Shown here piece after piece: positions 28,776-39,845 of a stretch of 64,000 nucleotides of DNA. The notes under the pieces were generated by a model. That model saw nothing but the letters and a program-made list of their open reading frames with translations, did not search any database and was not told the DNA's origin. The stretch's first letter is position 1, and each line of letters opens with the position of its first letter. This DNA comes from Clytia hemisphaerica (taxonomy: Eukaryota; Cnidaria; Hydrozoa; Leptothecata; Clytiidae): NCBI GenBank assembly GCA_902728285.1, contig CACVBU010000681.1, positions 482,342 to 546,341 of the forward strand, in the 5' to 3' direction. A program made the position numbers and the translations under genes.

Positions 28776-29849
28776 TTATTGGGCCGTAACATCAGAAGTT
28801 CCCGAGATAGTGAATTGTTCGGTCGGCTTCTTAAAAATATGCAAAACTGACGATCTTAAATGTTTCAATGTCAAAATGAAATTCAGCGGTCGAAAAACGG
28901 AACTCGATAAAATCGATAATATCGATATATCTCGCATGACATGAACAGCTAGGCAATTACATTTAGTGCATATGTTCATATAAAGCATTGTTACAGCTGT
29001 CGGGAAGTATGTCCCGATGAAGACACACAACATTAAGATGAATGTCCGAGTCGCTTTTTGTTGGCTTCTAGTCTGTTTATCGATAAATTTCAAGTTATTG
29101 TTATTCTCCTTTTTGGTAGTTGTTGCTAAGACAGGATTTGGTGTTATTGCCTGTAGACCCTCTGTAGACAAAACTTCGTTTGAGTTTCCCTTAACTGATC
29201 TGAGAGGAATTGGGTTTCCTTGCTTCTTTGATGTAGTGTTACGCCCACGTTGTTTAGGGCGGAGTTTATGGCGATACGTCAATGTAGTCACAATTAAGGA
29301 CAGGATTGTCACAACAATATTGACAGTGGAAAAGATCAACAATTGTCTAATAAAGTTCACTTTAAAATACGGTAATACCAAAACAACACCAAATACCCAT
29401 GCACTTAAAACCAGTAAAACTTTCTTGGACTTTTTTATTCCTTTATGGTGCTTAATGGGGAACATTATGGCGATTATTCGATCAACACTAAGTATACTTA
29501 GAGTCAATAATGCCACTGCATCGGTGAAAAACAATGATAAGTGAATGATATAAACTTCAAATTTGGTCAATGTTTCTCTCATAGCTTCTTTGGTTAAAGC
29601 GTTTACAGCAGTTGGATCAGCGATAAGTCCTGTCAGTAAATCAGCGATTGCGATGTTTAAAAGAAGTTTATAAAACAAGCTTTTGTACTTCTTCTTTTGT
29701 TCTTTGATTAGAGAATAAATAATGACAGCATTTAGAGGGATAGTGAATATCATCATAACACCAGATGACGTACTGGAAAATATGGATAACGCAGTGTAAT
29801 TATGTGTTGTTCCACATCGTTCGTCAATTGCTTGCAAGAAATCTGGCAT
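28776..29849 (-). CDS. class A (rhodopsin-like) GPCR, intronless, MECA-like features
   Basis: 357 codons from ATG at 29849-29847 (MPDFLQAIDERCGTT). Seven membrane spans are visible: TM1 with LNAVIIYS, TM2 LLLNIAIADLL (conserved Asp), TM3 ending SVDRIIAI (a DRY variant), TM4 with SAW, TM6 FILMLCVFIGTYFP (no Trp before Pro), TM7 FRPLNFIL where NPxxY is expected. There is no Cys at the top of TM3, and the second extracellular loop between YFKVNF and RQLLIF is very short. Absence of that disulfide is known from melanocortin/EDG/cannabinoid/adenosine-type receptors, so this is probably a diverged relative of that cluster; the ligand is unknown. The third intracellular loop is long (about 75 aa). 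The frame can open a little further 5' but lacks another ATG. Confidence 0.88.
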   Translation of the reverse strand: MPDFLQAIDERCGTTHNYTALSIFSSTSSGVMMIFTIPLNAVIIYSLIKEQKKKYKSLFYKLLLNIAIADLLTGLIADPTAVNALTKEAMRETLTKFEVYIIHLSLFFTDAVALLTLSILSVDRIIAIMFPIKHHKGIKKSKKVLLVLSAWVFGVVLVLPYFKVNFIRQLLIFSTVNIVVTILSLIVTTLTYRHKLRPKQRGRNTTSKKQGNPIPLRSVKGNSNEVLSTEGLQAITPNPVLATTTKKENNNNLKFIDKQTRSQQKATRTFILMLCVFIGTYFPTAVTMLYMNICTKCNCLAVHVMRDISILSILSSSVFRPLNFILTLKHLRSSVLHIFKKPTEQFTISGTSDVTAQ

Positions 29850-31000
29850 CGTTGCGGCTTTTTTGGTTACAAGGCTCAACTAACGTCTTAGGATATTATA
29901 AGCGTTGGCTTTGTTTTGACGGTACTATACACCGATTAGGTTTGAATAAAGAGAAGATTCTTGTTGTGCGTTTTCCAATGTCTTTATTGAAGTAATCAAA
30001 TTGTCCCCAAAAAGCACGGTGATCGCAATTGAAAATTATATTGATGATCCAAATTGGTGAAAATATCCAAGCAAATATGATACGTCTGCTCCAAAGATGT
30101 ATTCCCAAGTGGAATTTTTCGAGTGTCTTTGGAATTTATTTTGAAAATCTATAATTAATTTGCGAGAGTAGTTTGTCAATTTCGTTAAGAGATTGTCCTC
30201 AACGACACGCGTGTGTTTATTTTAAATTCAAACTAGAAATAATAGCCCACGTTCCAATGTTCCGTTGATATAAAGATTCTTGGATTTTCTGTCACGTACA
30301 CCCACTCAGTATTTCTACAACTGCACTATAATGATATAATTATAAAACAATGACATTGCAAACAGGTTGTATATTGCTCAAATTATGAGGAAAAAATATA
30401 TCATTAAGGAAGTTTGAAGAAGCCATCATTTCAAACAAATTAGGTAAATCTGGAGGTTTCCCTTCATCCGATATATTTTTTTATTGTGTAGTATTCTCAT
30501 CCCAAAATTATGCCAATTATATTCTAGTTCAGCCCTTTAGATTATCTTTAATTGTCTCATATCATGCCTGGTTTGTCTAGAGATTTATATCATTTGACTA
30601 TAATATTTGGGATAAATACATATTCAACTCGACATTGACCTAACGGAAAACGGAAACACATAGATCGAAATTCTACTCGGTCAAATGAGATTTTCGAAAT
30701 TGATTATAATTAGTTCGATAATTTTTTTGACTTCTGGAGAAACGTGATAACGGATAGGGTATTCGCTATTTGCTATCAACATTAAAAGCTATCAGATTTT
30801 TCTCTCAAATCTTACAACAAATAGGGTTTAGATCTAAGTTGAATTCTTTGAAAAGTTGAATTTGAAATTGCCTTTTAGTTTCCAATTTTCAGGGATTATT
30901 TTTTGTATTTTAGTTTGACAGAGAAAATGTTTTCCTGTTTTCCTGACCAAAACAAAAAGAACTTCGTGAAATAACTAGTGAGTCAAAAGTCACAAAATAA
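29850..31000. other. 5' flank of the GPCR, no further gene seen
   Basis: AT-rich, without a credible exon. The promoter of the minus-strand GPCR should lie here, but no clear TATA or other motif could be assigned. Confidence 0.4.
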
Positions 31001-31227
31001 TGTCATGGTAGAGAAACTATAGAACGATCTAGAAATATAATAAATCTAAATTATTAACGAGCTACCAAGCTATCAAGAGAACATTTCGATTTTGAAATCA
31101 GTTGCTTTTTGAATGTGGACTTGGCCGGCCGTGCGGCTCGGCCAAGTCTTTATTCCAAATGCAACTGATCTTAATAATTTAGATTTGTTCTATTTCTAGA
31201 TCGTTCTATAGTTTCTCTACCATGACA
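31001..31227. mobile_element. hairpin MITE with ~50-bp near-perfect arms
   Basis: TGTCATGGTAGAGAAACTAT and following (…AGAACGATCTAGAAATA) are repeated inverted at the right end, with the outer bases TGTCATGG/CCATGACA. The central loop contains GGCCGGCC. Confidence 0.7.
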
Positions 31228-31349
31228 ACAAGGTTTCGTTTTTACTAATTTGAAGTGAATATAACATGAAACAGTTTGGCATCGACTCATCTAAAGCATC
31301 ACTCACACCAAACGGTTTATAGCTAGAAATAACCCTTTTCGGAGTATTT

Positions 31350-31487
31350 GATTTTTCTAAAAAAAGTGATGCATTGTGGGATTGTTTCGAGTGTATTACA
31401 ATAGAATTCCCTCGAAGAATTCCTAAGAGATTTCTATTGTTATACACTCGAAACAATCCCACAATGCATCGCTTTTTTAGAAAAATC
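31350..31487. mobile_element. compact hairpin element with 46-bp arms
   Basis: Left GATTTTTCTAAAAAAAGTGA, then TGCATTGTGGGATTGTTTCG and AGTGTA; the right arm is the near-exact inverse. With only about two mismatches over 46 bp it looks recent or actively homogenised. Confidence 0.7.
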
Positions 31488-32044
31488 TAAAAATCTGATA
31501 AGGTCTATTTCGAATAAACAACAGTTCTGTTGCTGGAAGGAAAAATCATTAATCATCACATTTAAATCATATCTTGCTTAACGACAATGAATGCACTGCT
31601 AAAATCTATATCACACACACACACGAAGATTTTGGCATTTCTGGATTTTTTCATTGCCCATTTAAAAGCGATAAAAACATGAACAAACGTCAAAAGAACG
31701 AACATTAAAAACAGTTCATCATGAACTAATAAATAGAAGTTTCAGCTTCCTACTCTCTCTCTCTCAACTTCATAATGCCTCCACTTTTGATAAGAGATAC
31801 AAACACTTCAAAAAACGTTTCAAGTTAGAACAAGCGTTTTTTTTTTGAATACGACACTTATGTCTGTCTAAACATAATATTGATAGGTAGAGTAAATGTT
31901 TTGTTTTGAAAACGAAAACGCGGACTCATACATTTTGTCCTATTTATCTCAAATTACACATAGGCTGCCCCAATTGATATTATTCATATCCGACTCATCA
32001 AAATCAGGAAATTTCTCCTTCCCATTTAGCTTCCACACCTAATA

Positions 32045-32358
32045 CATCCCTGTGTCACAAACCCAGTGGGCCCCACATCCACATAATTTGGTCAATACTT
32101 CGTATCCCGTTGGGAAAAATACCCTAAAATTTCATCCCCACTTGGAAACTGACTTTGATTTCATCGTCATTCGAAATTCAATGTAGAAATAAAGCACTCC
32201 AAAACTATCCCCATTAGATTTTTTGAGCTTGGAACAATAGAATCTCTATTCTATTGGGATTTCAATAGAAATTATTGTCTCCACTGTGGGAAGATATTCC
32301 ACGTATGTTCTAGGACAGAGATGGCTCTAGCCATGAGACACTAATCGAGACAGGGGTG
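32045..32358. mobile_element. MITE family C, copy 2
   Basis: Left CATCCCTGTGTCACAAACCC after TA (32043-32044); right GAGACAGGGGTG, with the right TA mutated to TC. Shares internal TCCCCACTTGG/ATCCCCATTAG boxes with copy 1. Confidence 0.72.
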
Positions 32359-32440
32359 TCGTAGTCGTTAGTAGACGGTAGACTGAATGTAAATGTATTC
32401 AAATGTATTATTCTCTAAGTATTCAAAATATCTACAAATA

Positions 32441-32718
32441 CACGTTTTTTTTTTTTTAAGAAATTAGTTTTACCAAGCAGCCTCAATGTTTCTTAAGAAA
32501 TCAGCCTTTTGAGCCTTAAATGTTTCTTACATGTTTCTAAACTTTTTGACATAATCAGCTTATTTTTCATGTTTTGATTGGAAAGTTCTTAAAAAAACGA
32601 ATTAAAAATTTTTATTTTTTCATTTTCAGCCTCAGCATGTTTCTTAGATGTTTCTTAGTTTTTAGGCATTCTGAGCCTCATGTTTCTTAAAAGTGTGTTT
32701 CTTAAAAAAAAAAACGTG
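32441..32718. mobile_element. MITE family D (CACGTTTTT), copy 1
   Basis: Left CACGTTTTTTTTTTTTTTAA, right TTAAAAAAAAAAACGTG, TA on both sides (32439-32440, 32719-32720). The interior has GTTTCTTA..AGCCT repeats. Confidence 0.65.
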
Positions 32719-33449
32719 TAATACAAATAAGAGTATTGAAATCTCAATCCTTGTACGTGTATTTTATTAGAACAAACGATATTAGAACATTTTTATGGCA
32801 AAGATACTAAGAACAAGTTAAGAACACTTTAAGGCTTCGCGGACTCTAAAACACTCAGTTTAGGAACTCGCACAAAAAGACTCATAAAATGGTGAAACTA
32901 AGAACATTCTTAAAAACATTCTTGGCTTTGTGCTCGAAAAGTTAACAACATCCGATGGCGGCTATAGAAATTTTGGGTGATTTTTCTCCTGAAAAAACCA
33001 CCCTTGGTCCTTCTTTAAAGACAAATCGCACATCAAGTATCAAGAAACAAAACTCTCGGTGTGGAACTCCTCCGAAGCAGTCTAAATAAGTATAATTAAA
33101 GCCAGATTTAACCCTTAGAAGTCTTCCGAGATGGTTCAAATACGTATAAATATAATCTGATAGGGCCGTTAGAAGGTCATTGTCGAGGATCGCAGTGACC
33201 ATCTCACTATCAGTTGAAAAACTGTGCAATCTTCCCAGGTTAGAAATTTGACTTTCTCAAGCTACGAATTATCCATACCAATAGATACCCCACACTTTAT
33301 AAAGGATAGAATGAAACTGATTATTTTCCCATACAATTATATTTATCTTCAGGGATGTGAAATAAACAACACCTGTGATGAAATTAGAAATAATTTGTCA
33401 ACTTAGATGTCAGCAAATTGACGAGCTACATTCTCAACTTAACAGAATA

Positions 33450-33676
33450 CACGTTTTTTTTCTAAGAACAAACTTTATAAGAACATAAGGCTTCGATGAC
33501 CAAAATGTTAAGAACAAGTTAAGAATATTTTAAGGCTTTGAGGACTCGAAAACACCCGACTCTTTAAGAAAATGGGTCAAAATGGTCAAAAAATGGAGGA
33601 AATAAGAACATTTATAGGCTTAAAATCCAAAAAGTTAAAAACATCCGAAATTTTGAAACTTCTTATAAAAAACGTG
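33450..33676. mobile_element. MITE family D, copy 2
   Basis: Left CACGTTTTTTTTCTAAGAAC, right CTTATAAAAAACGTG, TA at 33448-33449 and 33677-33678. Characteristic AGAACA..AAGGCTT..AAGTTAAGAA interior. Confidence 0.65.
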
Positions 33677-33679
33677 TAA

Positions 33680-35004
33680 AACAAAACTAAACAAAAATTA
33701 TTTTATCGGATTTTGTAAAAAGAGCTTTGTGACTTTGTGACTTTGTGACTTTGTGACTACTCTTTTTTATGTTTGATCTTAAGGTCCGTTTCCCTTATTC
33801 ATTCTACATATTTTAGTTAGCAGATCAAAAAGCACTGATGGATTTAAGACAATAGAGACAACTACGTCGGTAAAATGCGAAAGAGTGCAACGCTCGTTAA
33901 AAGGCAATAAAATTACAATTACAAATCTCTTCTTCTGATAAGTTCGACATGGTCTAAAACCGCCTATGAAAGGTGTAAAGTTACTTCGACTTTTATTATT
34001 TTGAATACTAGTTTCCAAAACAAAGACCTATATACGGAGGGGAGTATTACCCTTGCCGACCGACGGAGAAGTACCGCTTAGGTTCGAAAAATAGTCGTAG
34101 GACTCGTTAGGACTCGTTTTTTTTTAGTTTTGCCAAAACTTGCAGAAAAAGTAGTGACCCCGAATAGAAATGAAATTCCAAATATTTCTTTTTTTTTTAA
34201 TTCCTCCTAAAAGTCATCCTGAGAGGAGCTGATTTTGGTGTTTTTACGACCCAACCTCATGGCGGTGAAAAAACGTACCCTGACTAGCAGACAATTCCCC
34301 TTTTTTCCCAAGTACCCATCCCGGAACCTATATCAATGATTCCTTTTTCTTTTGTATACCAATAATTTGATATAACTACACTTCATCTACAGCAACACAA
34401 AATAACTTCACACAAACTTTATCCAAACTTTATCAGTTTCCCTACTAGATCTTGTATCAGCTTCTAAGAACTTTTTGTTGAATACTAAACGTGAGGTATT
34501 AAAAATGATTAAGATAAAAAATAAGATATAGAATAACAAAGAGCTAAGGAGATAAAAGATATAGTTCAAATCTGAAAGGAAATGTGTGGGCGATTCATCA
34601 AATTTATTCAAACAAATACTTCTCAGTTTGCACCCACGCATCAAATCATTTGTCGCAAGTGATGAGCCAATTAAACCTAAAAGCTAATTTTCCAATGAGC
34701 ATACCTTTATGATGCTAATTTGTGAATAAAATGGACTGGAAACAAAATTGAAATCATTAAAAGCATCGATTTTCCCTTTTTCTCATGATGTAATTACACG
34801 CTTTCTTTATAAGAATGGTGTTTTTCGATTTCATCATGAATGTTCTTAACCATTTAATTATTTAGGAAAAAATTATCCTATAATATTTTTACGGTACTCT
34901 TAAGGCTAGGACCCAAACTCAGCCTAAATCTAGAATAATGTAATGAGCGCGTTAGGCAAAAATTTTAGTATTTTTAAGAAATCTTTTAACATTACTAGGG
35001 GATA
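33680..35004. other. intergenic, no gene supported
   Basis: AT-rich with a short GACTTTGTGACTTTGT tandem near 33730. Open frames here are short and not flanked by convincing splice sites. Confidence 0.4.
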
Positions 35005-35278
35005 CACGTTTTTTTTTATAAGAGCATTCAAAATTTTTGAAGCCTTTGGATGTTCTTAACATTTTCAGTTTCAAGCCTAAAAATGTTCTTAACATGCTCT
35101 TATTTTGACCATTTTGTGGGTATCTTTGACCATTTTCAAAAGAAATATGGTGTTTTAGAGTTCACAAATCCTTAAAAAGTTCTTAGCTTGTTCTTACTTA
35201 ACATTTTAGCTATCGAATATATCGAAGAATGCGTAAGCAAGAAACTTTAAGTATTGAAAAGAAATACAACGTTTCTTA

Positions 35279-36299
35279 GGTCGTGTTCAGACCTGAAAGT
35301 TTAAGTTTAAGGTTTAAGTAGTACTTTGTTGATATGGGAATTCAATTATAATCACTTTTCTTTTGTCATCATCGATTGGCGATCTCGAGGAATCTCCTTT
35401 CCTAACTTGAAATGATGTCATCTTCTCTCTTGAGATACTTTGAAACAAAAAAGATTTCAGGGAATCCCTCTGCAAAACACTAAGTCGTGTTCGTTGAAGC
35501 CATTACTGCTAGAGATGCTCCGAGCGTCTCTAAGTCATAAATGTCACGTTCTTTTTTCTTCATTTACAAAAGGAGCATGCTTTTCACTCGCAAATTCTGA
35601 TTTCGTCTATTCAGAAAACTGTAACGAAATCGTAAAAACTTTTTTTTTAAACCAGAGGGTGATTCCTTTTTAAACTTTGGTTTAACTAATGAGAAGCGTG
35701 CCGTTAAATACAAAAGGAATATAAAAGAAACATGTAGACCTAGGCTGCGTTTAGACCAGCCTGGCATTTGTAATTGCGTGCAGTATTCTTTTGAATTCTA
35801 TTGTTCCGCGCAATTGTTTGGTTTGTCAAATGCCTAATGATGCCAGCGTGTTGGCATTTCGTTGGCATTTGAAATGCCATTTTGAGCAAAGGAATCCCCT
35901 TTTCTGGCATTTCAAATCAAACAAAGGAACCAAAACAAAGAGAAAAAATGACATTTTTGATTTTTGAAAGTATTTGCACGTTTTTTATTCAGTTCTTTCT
36001 ATAGATTGTAAAATTTGCCAGATTTGCCATATCTGAGCTCTACGGCAAAAAGTTTCAGTTTTAATGACTGCAGTTTTTGAGAAATTCCATGCTTTTCATT
36101 GTTTGATCTGTCAAAGTTGAACTTGAGGGAATCACCTTTTCAGTAATGACTCTAAAAAGACGATTCCTTAAATGCCATGACAGAAAATACAATAGAGAAG
36201 CTATTAAAATTGAATCCCTCATGAGCAAATGCCAAATTACAAATGCCAGTTGGTCTAAACGCAGCCCTAATTGCTTTAAACCTTGGTCTGAACACGACC
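35279..36299. mobile_element. outer PIF/Harbinger-type element, TTA duplication
   Basis: GGTCGTGTTCAGACC at the left and GGTCTGAACACGACC at the right, with TTA at 35276-35278 and 36300-36302. About half of it is another, related insertion. Confidence 0.7.
35743..36266. mobile_element. inner PIF/Harbinger-type element nested in the outer one
   Basis: GGCTGCGTTTAGACCAGCCT at the left and GGTCTAAACGCAGCC at the right, flanked by CTA on both sides (35740-35742, 36267-36269). The outer and inner TIRs share the GG.YGYGTTYAGACC pattern, so these are related families. Confidence 0.7.
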
Positions 36300-36445
36300 T
36301 TAATCTTTATGTATCAAGCTCTACTTATGTATTGAGCACTCTTAATTGTGCAGAGAAACACAAGAAGAAGAATGTTCTTATATAGTTTGCTCTTATAAAA
36401 ACTTCCCAGGTTAGAAAATTGAATTTCTCAAGCTACGAATTATCA

Positions 36446-36700
36446 TAGTCAGTATAAAAAACTCTGGTCTGGAAGCTTATTGTTTTAACTTTTTGTTAGC
36501 TTTTTCCTTTATGTTAATATCAAAAGATAAAAATCGATTTGCTCAGTTTTTGATCACGTTACCAAGTATTCCTCTTGGGATTGGTTTAAGATTTAATCAC
36601 ATGGTTAAAAAGTGAGCAAAACAAACTGATTTCTCAAACGCAAGTTCAAGTAAGAAACAATGGAAAGAAACAAAAGGCTTCCAGACCAAAAAGTTCTTCT
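36446..36700. mobile_element. MITE with CATAGTC.GTATAAAAAA end, truncated copy
   Basis: Shares over 200 bp with 39033-39297, including CTGGTCTGGAAGC, GATCACGTTACCAA and the AGGCTTCCAGACCA right arm. The terminal CCATAGTC block at the right end is missing. Confidence 0.6.
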
Positions 36701-37711
36701 TGTTCTTATATAGTTTGCTTTTATAAAAAAACATGTAATTGGCAATTTCCAGGGAAATTGCTCTGGAAATGGTATTCTTTAGGTTGAGTTTCCAAATTCC
36801 ATAATGGTGGTATTCTTAGAAAGTGCTCAATTTTTTTGGTTATGTATATTCTTATAAAAAGGCGTATAGGAGGTATATGCTTTTAATAAGAATCAAGGCC
36901 GGTGATTTTCAGGCTTTCCTGTTTTTGTATTTTGTAGAGCAAATTCTTGAATTTACCAGTGGATACCCCTTAAAACCTACAACAAAAAGAGGTACCCTTC
37001 TGAAAATTTAAGTTGGATTTGAGTCTGAAACTTTTTGTGTTGCGAAAGTACGTGTACGAAAATAACTGTTTATAAAATAGTCTTTTTGATCTCAAATTTT
37101 GAACAGTGATTCACTGCAAAGTTACTAATGCTAACAACTAGATCATTGGTACCTAAATTTTTTCAAAACTGTACGTTAAATCCAAAATACACCTTAAAAC
37201 CTACACTATTACACCTTACAACCTACAAACATTGACCCCTTGCTCACAACACAGAATTTAAACAGTTTTAAAGGAAAAAGGTTGGCAAAGCTGGCAACTA
37301 TAGACAGTTACATTCACTCTAACCTGTTTTGTTGGAGCAAATTATATTTTAGAAAGAACTTAGTCATGTTATTGTCACAATATTCAAAAAAGGAAAGCTC
37401 GCCGACTGTTTCTTACTGTTTATTTTACGTTATCCGCTCTTCATAACATCTTCAAAACGGTATTTGGAAAATAGTGAAGAACAAACTATGGAAGTTTTGA
37501 ATTTTGTAAAATTATGTCAAATATCAACAATATTTTTCCTTTTCTTCTTTTAATTTCTTTTGCTTTGAATTTCAAATGTTCTTCAAATAACTATTTCTTG
37601 GTTTTGGTTGCACTCTGGCGATTCAGAAAATCTTTGTTTCTTGAGTACAATCCAGTGAAATGTAAGATTCAATAGGAAGTTGGTATTTTCATTTTTCCAT
37701 TTTTATGAAAA

Positions 37712-38189
37712 ATGACTGAGGAGAAAAACTCTGAAAGAAAGACTGCAGAAGCAGAAATAGTGAATACTAGTGACAATCCAAGTTCTAGCGAGGTCAATAA
37801 AACATATTCAGAAGATGATCTACAGTCTCCAAAATCTTCAACACCGAAAGAAAAAGAGGGGAACCAAAGTAATGAACAGGAAGAAGATAGTGCTAAACCG
37901 TCAGAAACGAAAACAAATGAAGTTCGAATACAAGGTGGATCATCAACAGTAAATCGTACAATCGAACGTCAAAATATGGGATTTACTTTCTTCTCCAAAA
38001 GATTTAGCCTGCACTCTCTAGGTTCTTCCTTTGAAAAGAAATCGTTATCAAGTATACCAGAGTGCGAAGAATACAGCACCAAAGAGAAGAATAGTGTTCA
38101 GGAAAAATGCAACACTCAACAACTCGTAACACCGAAGAAGAAGATGGCATTGAAACCGATCATGAAAAAAACAAAACAAAACGGCAAAG
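37712..38189 (+). CDS. exon 1 of the tail-anchored-like protein
   Basis: ATG at 37712; ends CAAAG|GTATGC. The open frame runs on past the donor into transposon sequence to 38488. That extension translates MITE arms and should not be read as protein. Confidence 0.7.
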
Positions 38190-38981
38190 GTATGCATTTT
38201 ATCACAGACCTGGTGGGACCCCCACCTTACCGGAAAACTTGGCCAAAAGTTCGTCCCCGGTGGGAAAAATACCTCAATTGCAGCCCCACTGGGAAATTGA
38301 CTTTGTTTACCACTAGGAACAATTCAGTTTATATCCTCATTGGGATTTCGATAGAAATTTTCATCCCAACGTGGGAAAGAAGTTCCACCGGGGCTGTGAG
38401 ACATGGGTGTCTAACAACTGCATTGTGTCCTGGAAAAAGTGGAATATTATTTTTCATTTTTTCTGGACAAACTGTTATAAGAATGTGACAGCGTGTACCG
38501 TACTAATGGCTATCATTCCAAACATTTGCTCAACATTCAAATCGTTTTTCTGAGAACTTGTTGTTTAATTTGGCCCAATTACATAACAATCTCGTAATTT
38601 GACCAATTTTCAAATTCCTTGACCTTTCCCCCTTGAAAGAGTGCTCCCAATTGAATTTTTTGAGTCTGTGTAATATAGATTTTATAATATATTTTGAATC
38701 TATTTCTAGAACACACAATCATACCTCTTCTAAACAAATCCGATAATCAGACAAAGAAATCAGGACAACAAAACGGAACAAATATAATCCAAAACGGAAC
38801 GAATAACGGACATCGGGGAAATATCAGGAATCAGGACAATGGGCAACCAACAACTTATCAAATCGTTTGTCAAACAATGAATGAGTACGGCGTCGGGAAG
38901 AGCATCTTGATTATATCTTTGGTGATTTTATTATGTGTTGGCGGATATTTGTTCGGCTTGTTGATGAAAACTAAAAGCTAA
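37712..38981 (+). CDS. unrecognised acidic/Ser-rich protein with C-terminal membrane anchor, two exons
   Basis: Exons 37712-38189 and 38710-38981 join in phase 1 to 249 aa. The first begins MTEEKNSERKTAEAEIVNTS and is polar, Ser/Glu/Lys-rich with no signal peptide. It ends KPIMKKTKQNGK and a split codon. The second begins EHTIIPLLNKSDNQ, continues through an Asn/Gln-rich segment and ends with a single hydrophobic helix KSILIISLVILLCVGGYLFG then LLMKTKS. One membrane span within seven residues of the C-terminus and no signal peptide suggest a tail-anchored protein facing the cytosol. I do not recognise the family. A 5-codon upstream ORF (ATG at 37705) overlaps the start codon. The intron is occupied by a family C MITE. 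Confidence 0.72.
38193..38411. mobile_element. MITE family C, copy 3, inside the intron
   Basis: ATCACAGACCTGGTGGGACC on the left and GTGAGACATGGGTG on the right correspond to family C arms. The outer left bases are diverged and begin within a few bases of the donor at 38190. Confidence 0.65.
38710..38981 (+). CDS. exon 2 of the tail-anchored-like protein (membrane anchor)
   Basis: Acceptor CTATTTCTAG before 38710, stop TAA at 38979-38981. Encodes the hydrophobic anchor and short lysine-containing tail. Confidence 0.7.
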
Positions 38982-39032
38982 ACTTGTAACATGCAAACTT
39001 TGTCAATAGAAGATGCGTCGTTCTCTGTGTAG

Positions 39033-39297
39033 CCATAGTCCGTATAAAAAACCCTGGTCTGGAAACTAATTGTTGTAACTTTTTGTTATCTTTTTCCTTT
39101 GTTAATACCAAAAGATAAAAATCAATTTGCTCAGTTTTTGATCACGTTACCAAATATTCCTCTTGGGATTGGTTTAAGATTTAATCACATGATCAAAAAG
39201 TGAGCAAAACAAACTAATTTCTCAAACGCAAGTTCAATTAAGAAACAATGGAAAGAAACAAAAGGCTTCCAGACCAGGGTTTCTATACGGACTATGG
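39033..39297. mobile_element. MITE with CCATAGTCCGTATA ends, intact copy
   Basis: CCATAGTCCGTATAAAAAAC and then CCTGGTCTGGAAAC at the left; GCTTCCAGACCAGGGTTTCT and ATACGGACTATGG at the right, TA beyond. Related to 36446-36700. Confidence 0.72.
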
Positions 39298-39369
39298 TAA
39301 AGAAGATCAGGCCAACTAAGCCTTCATCCCCGAGAGGCTAAAGATGAAACTATCGGTGAAGTGTGTTCT

Positions 39370-39745
39370 TCACAAAAACACTAAATTGAAAAGTATGAAA
39401 TGTCGGAGTTTTATTTAGTCGGGAAAAAATTTCGTCACCTAGAGGCAATTATGTCACTTTCCACCGACCAAAATTTCAAATTCCTCACTTTTCCCCGACG
39501 AAATTTATAATTTAGTCACTTTCACCGAACTAAATTGTCCAAATGAAATGTTTTCCTTCACTAGCTCGAAAAAAGATCTAAGATATAATTTTGGTTGGGG
39601 TTTAAAAAATTGGGTAAAAGTTTTGGTCGGGGATAAAAAATCGGATAAAAGTTTTATTCGGGTGATAAAATATCGGGGAAAAAATTCGTCGGGGGAAAAT
39701 TTTGTCAGCCCCTCAAAATTTTCGTCACTTTCCCCCGACATTTTT
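39370..39745. repeat. block of GTCGGGGAAAAA / CCCCGAC repeats
   Basis: Repeated motifs of the type TCGGGGAAAAAATTCGTC occur in both orientations, with TGTCGG at the left and CCGACA at the right. Probably a decayed inverted-repeat element. Confidence 0.4.
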
Positions 39746-39805
39746 TCCCTGATAACGTAATGTAATATATATAGCCTTCTGGCTTCAGACTCAATTGTTC
39801 AATTA

Positions 39806-39845
39806 CACCCTTGTCTCAGTGACCTGGTGGCGTTAAACCCGGGCG
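39806..39845. mobile_element. MITE family C, left-end fragment
   Basis: CACCCTTGTCTCAGTGACCT after TA at 39804-39805. No right end found. Confidence 0.45.

Larger units (their letters stand above)
35005..36402. mobile_element. family D element split by PIF/Harbinger-type insertions
   Basis: The left half starts CACGTTTTTTTTTATAAGAG after TA at 35003-35004 and runs to about 35278. A matching family D right end (GTTCTTATATAGTTTGCTCT and TATAAAAA) appears only after 36372. The material between is accounted for by the nested elements 35279-36299 and 35743-36266. Confidence 0.45.

Noticed and set aside
29017-29544. Plus-strand 175-aa frame
   Set aside because: Shadow of the GPCR on the other strand; hydrophobic only because the antisense of TM codons is.
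32942-33229. Minus-strand 95-aa frame
   Set aside because: Lies in family D-like repeat debris, with no splice sites or recognisable domain; not supported as a gene.
37712-38488. A single 258-aa ORF
   Set aside because: Past 38189 the frame reads family C MITE arms; a consensus donor at 38190 and an in-phase acceptor at 38709 give a better model.
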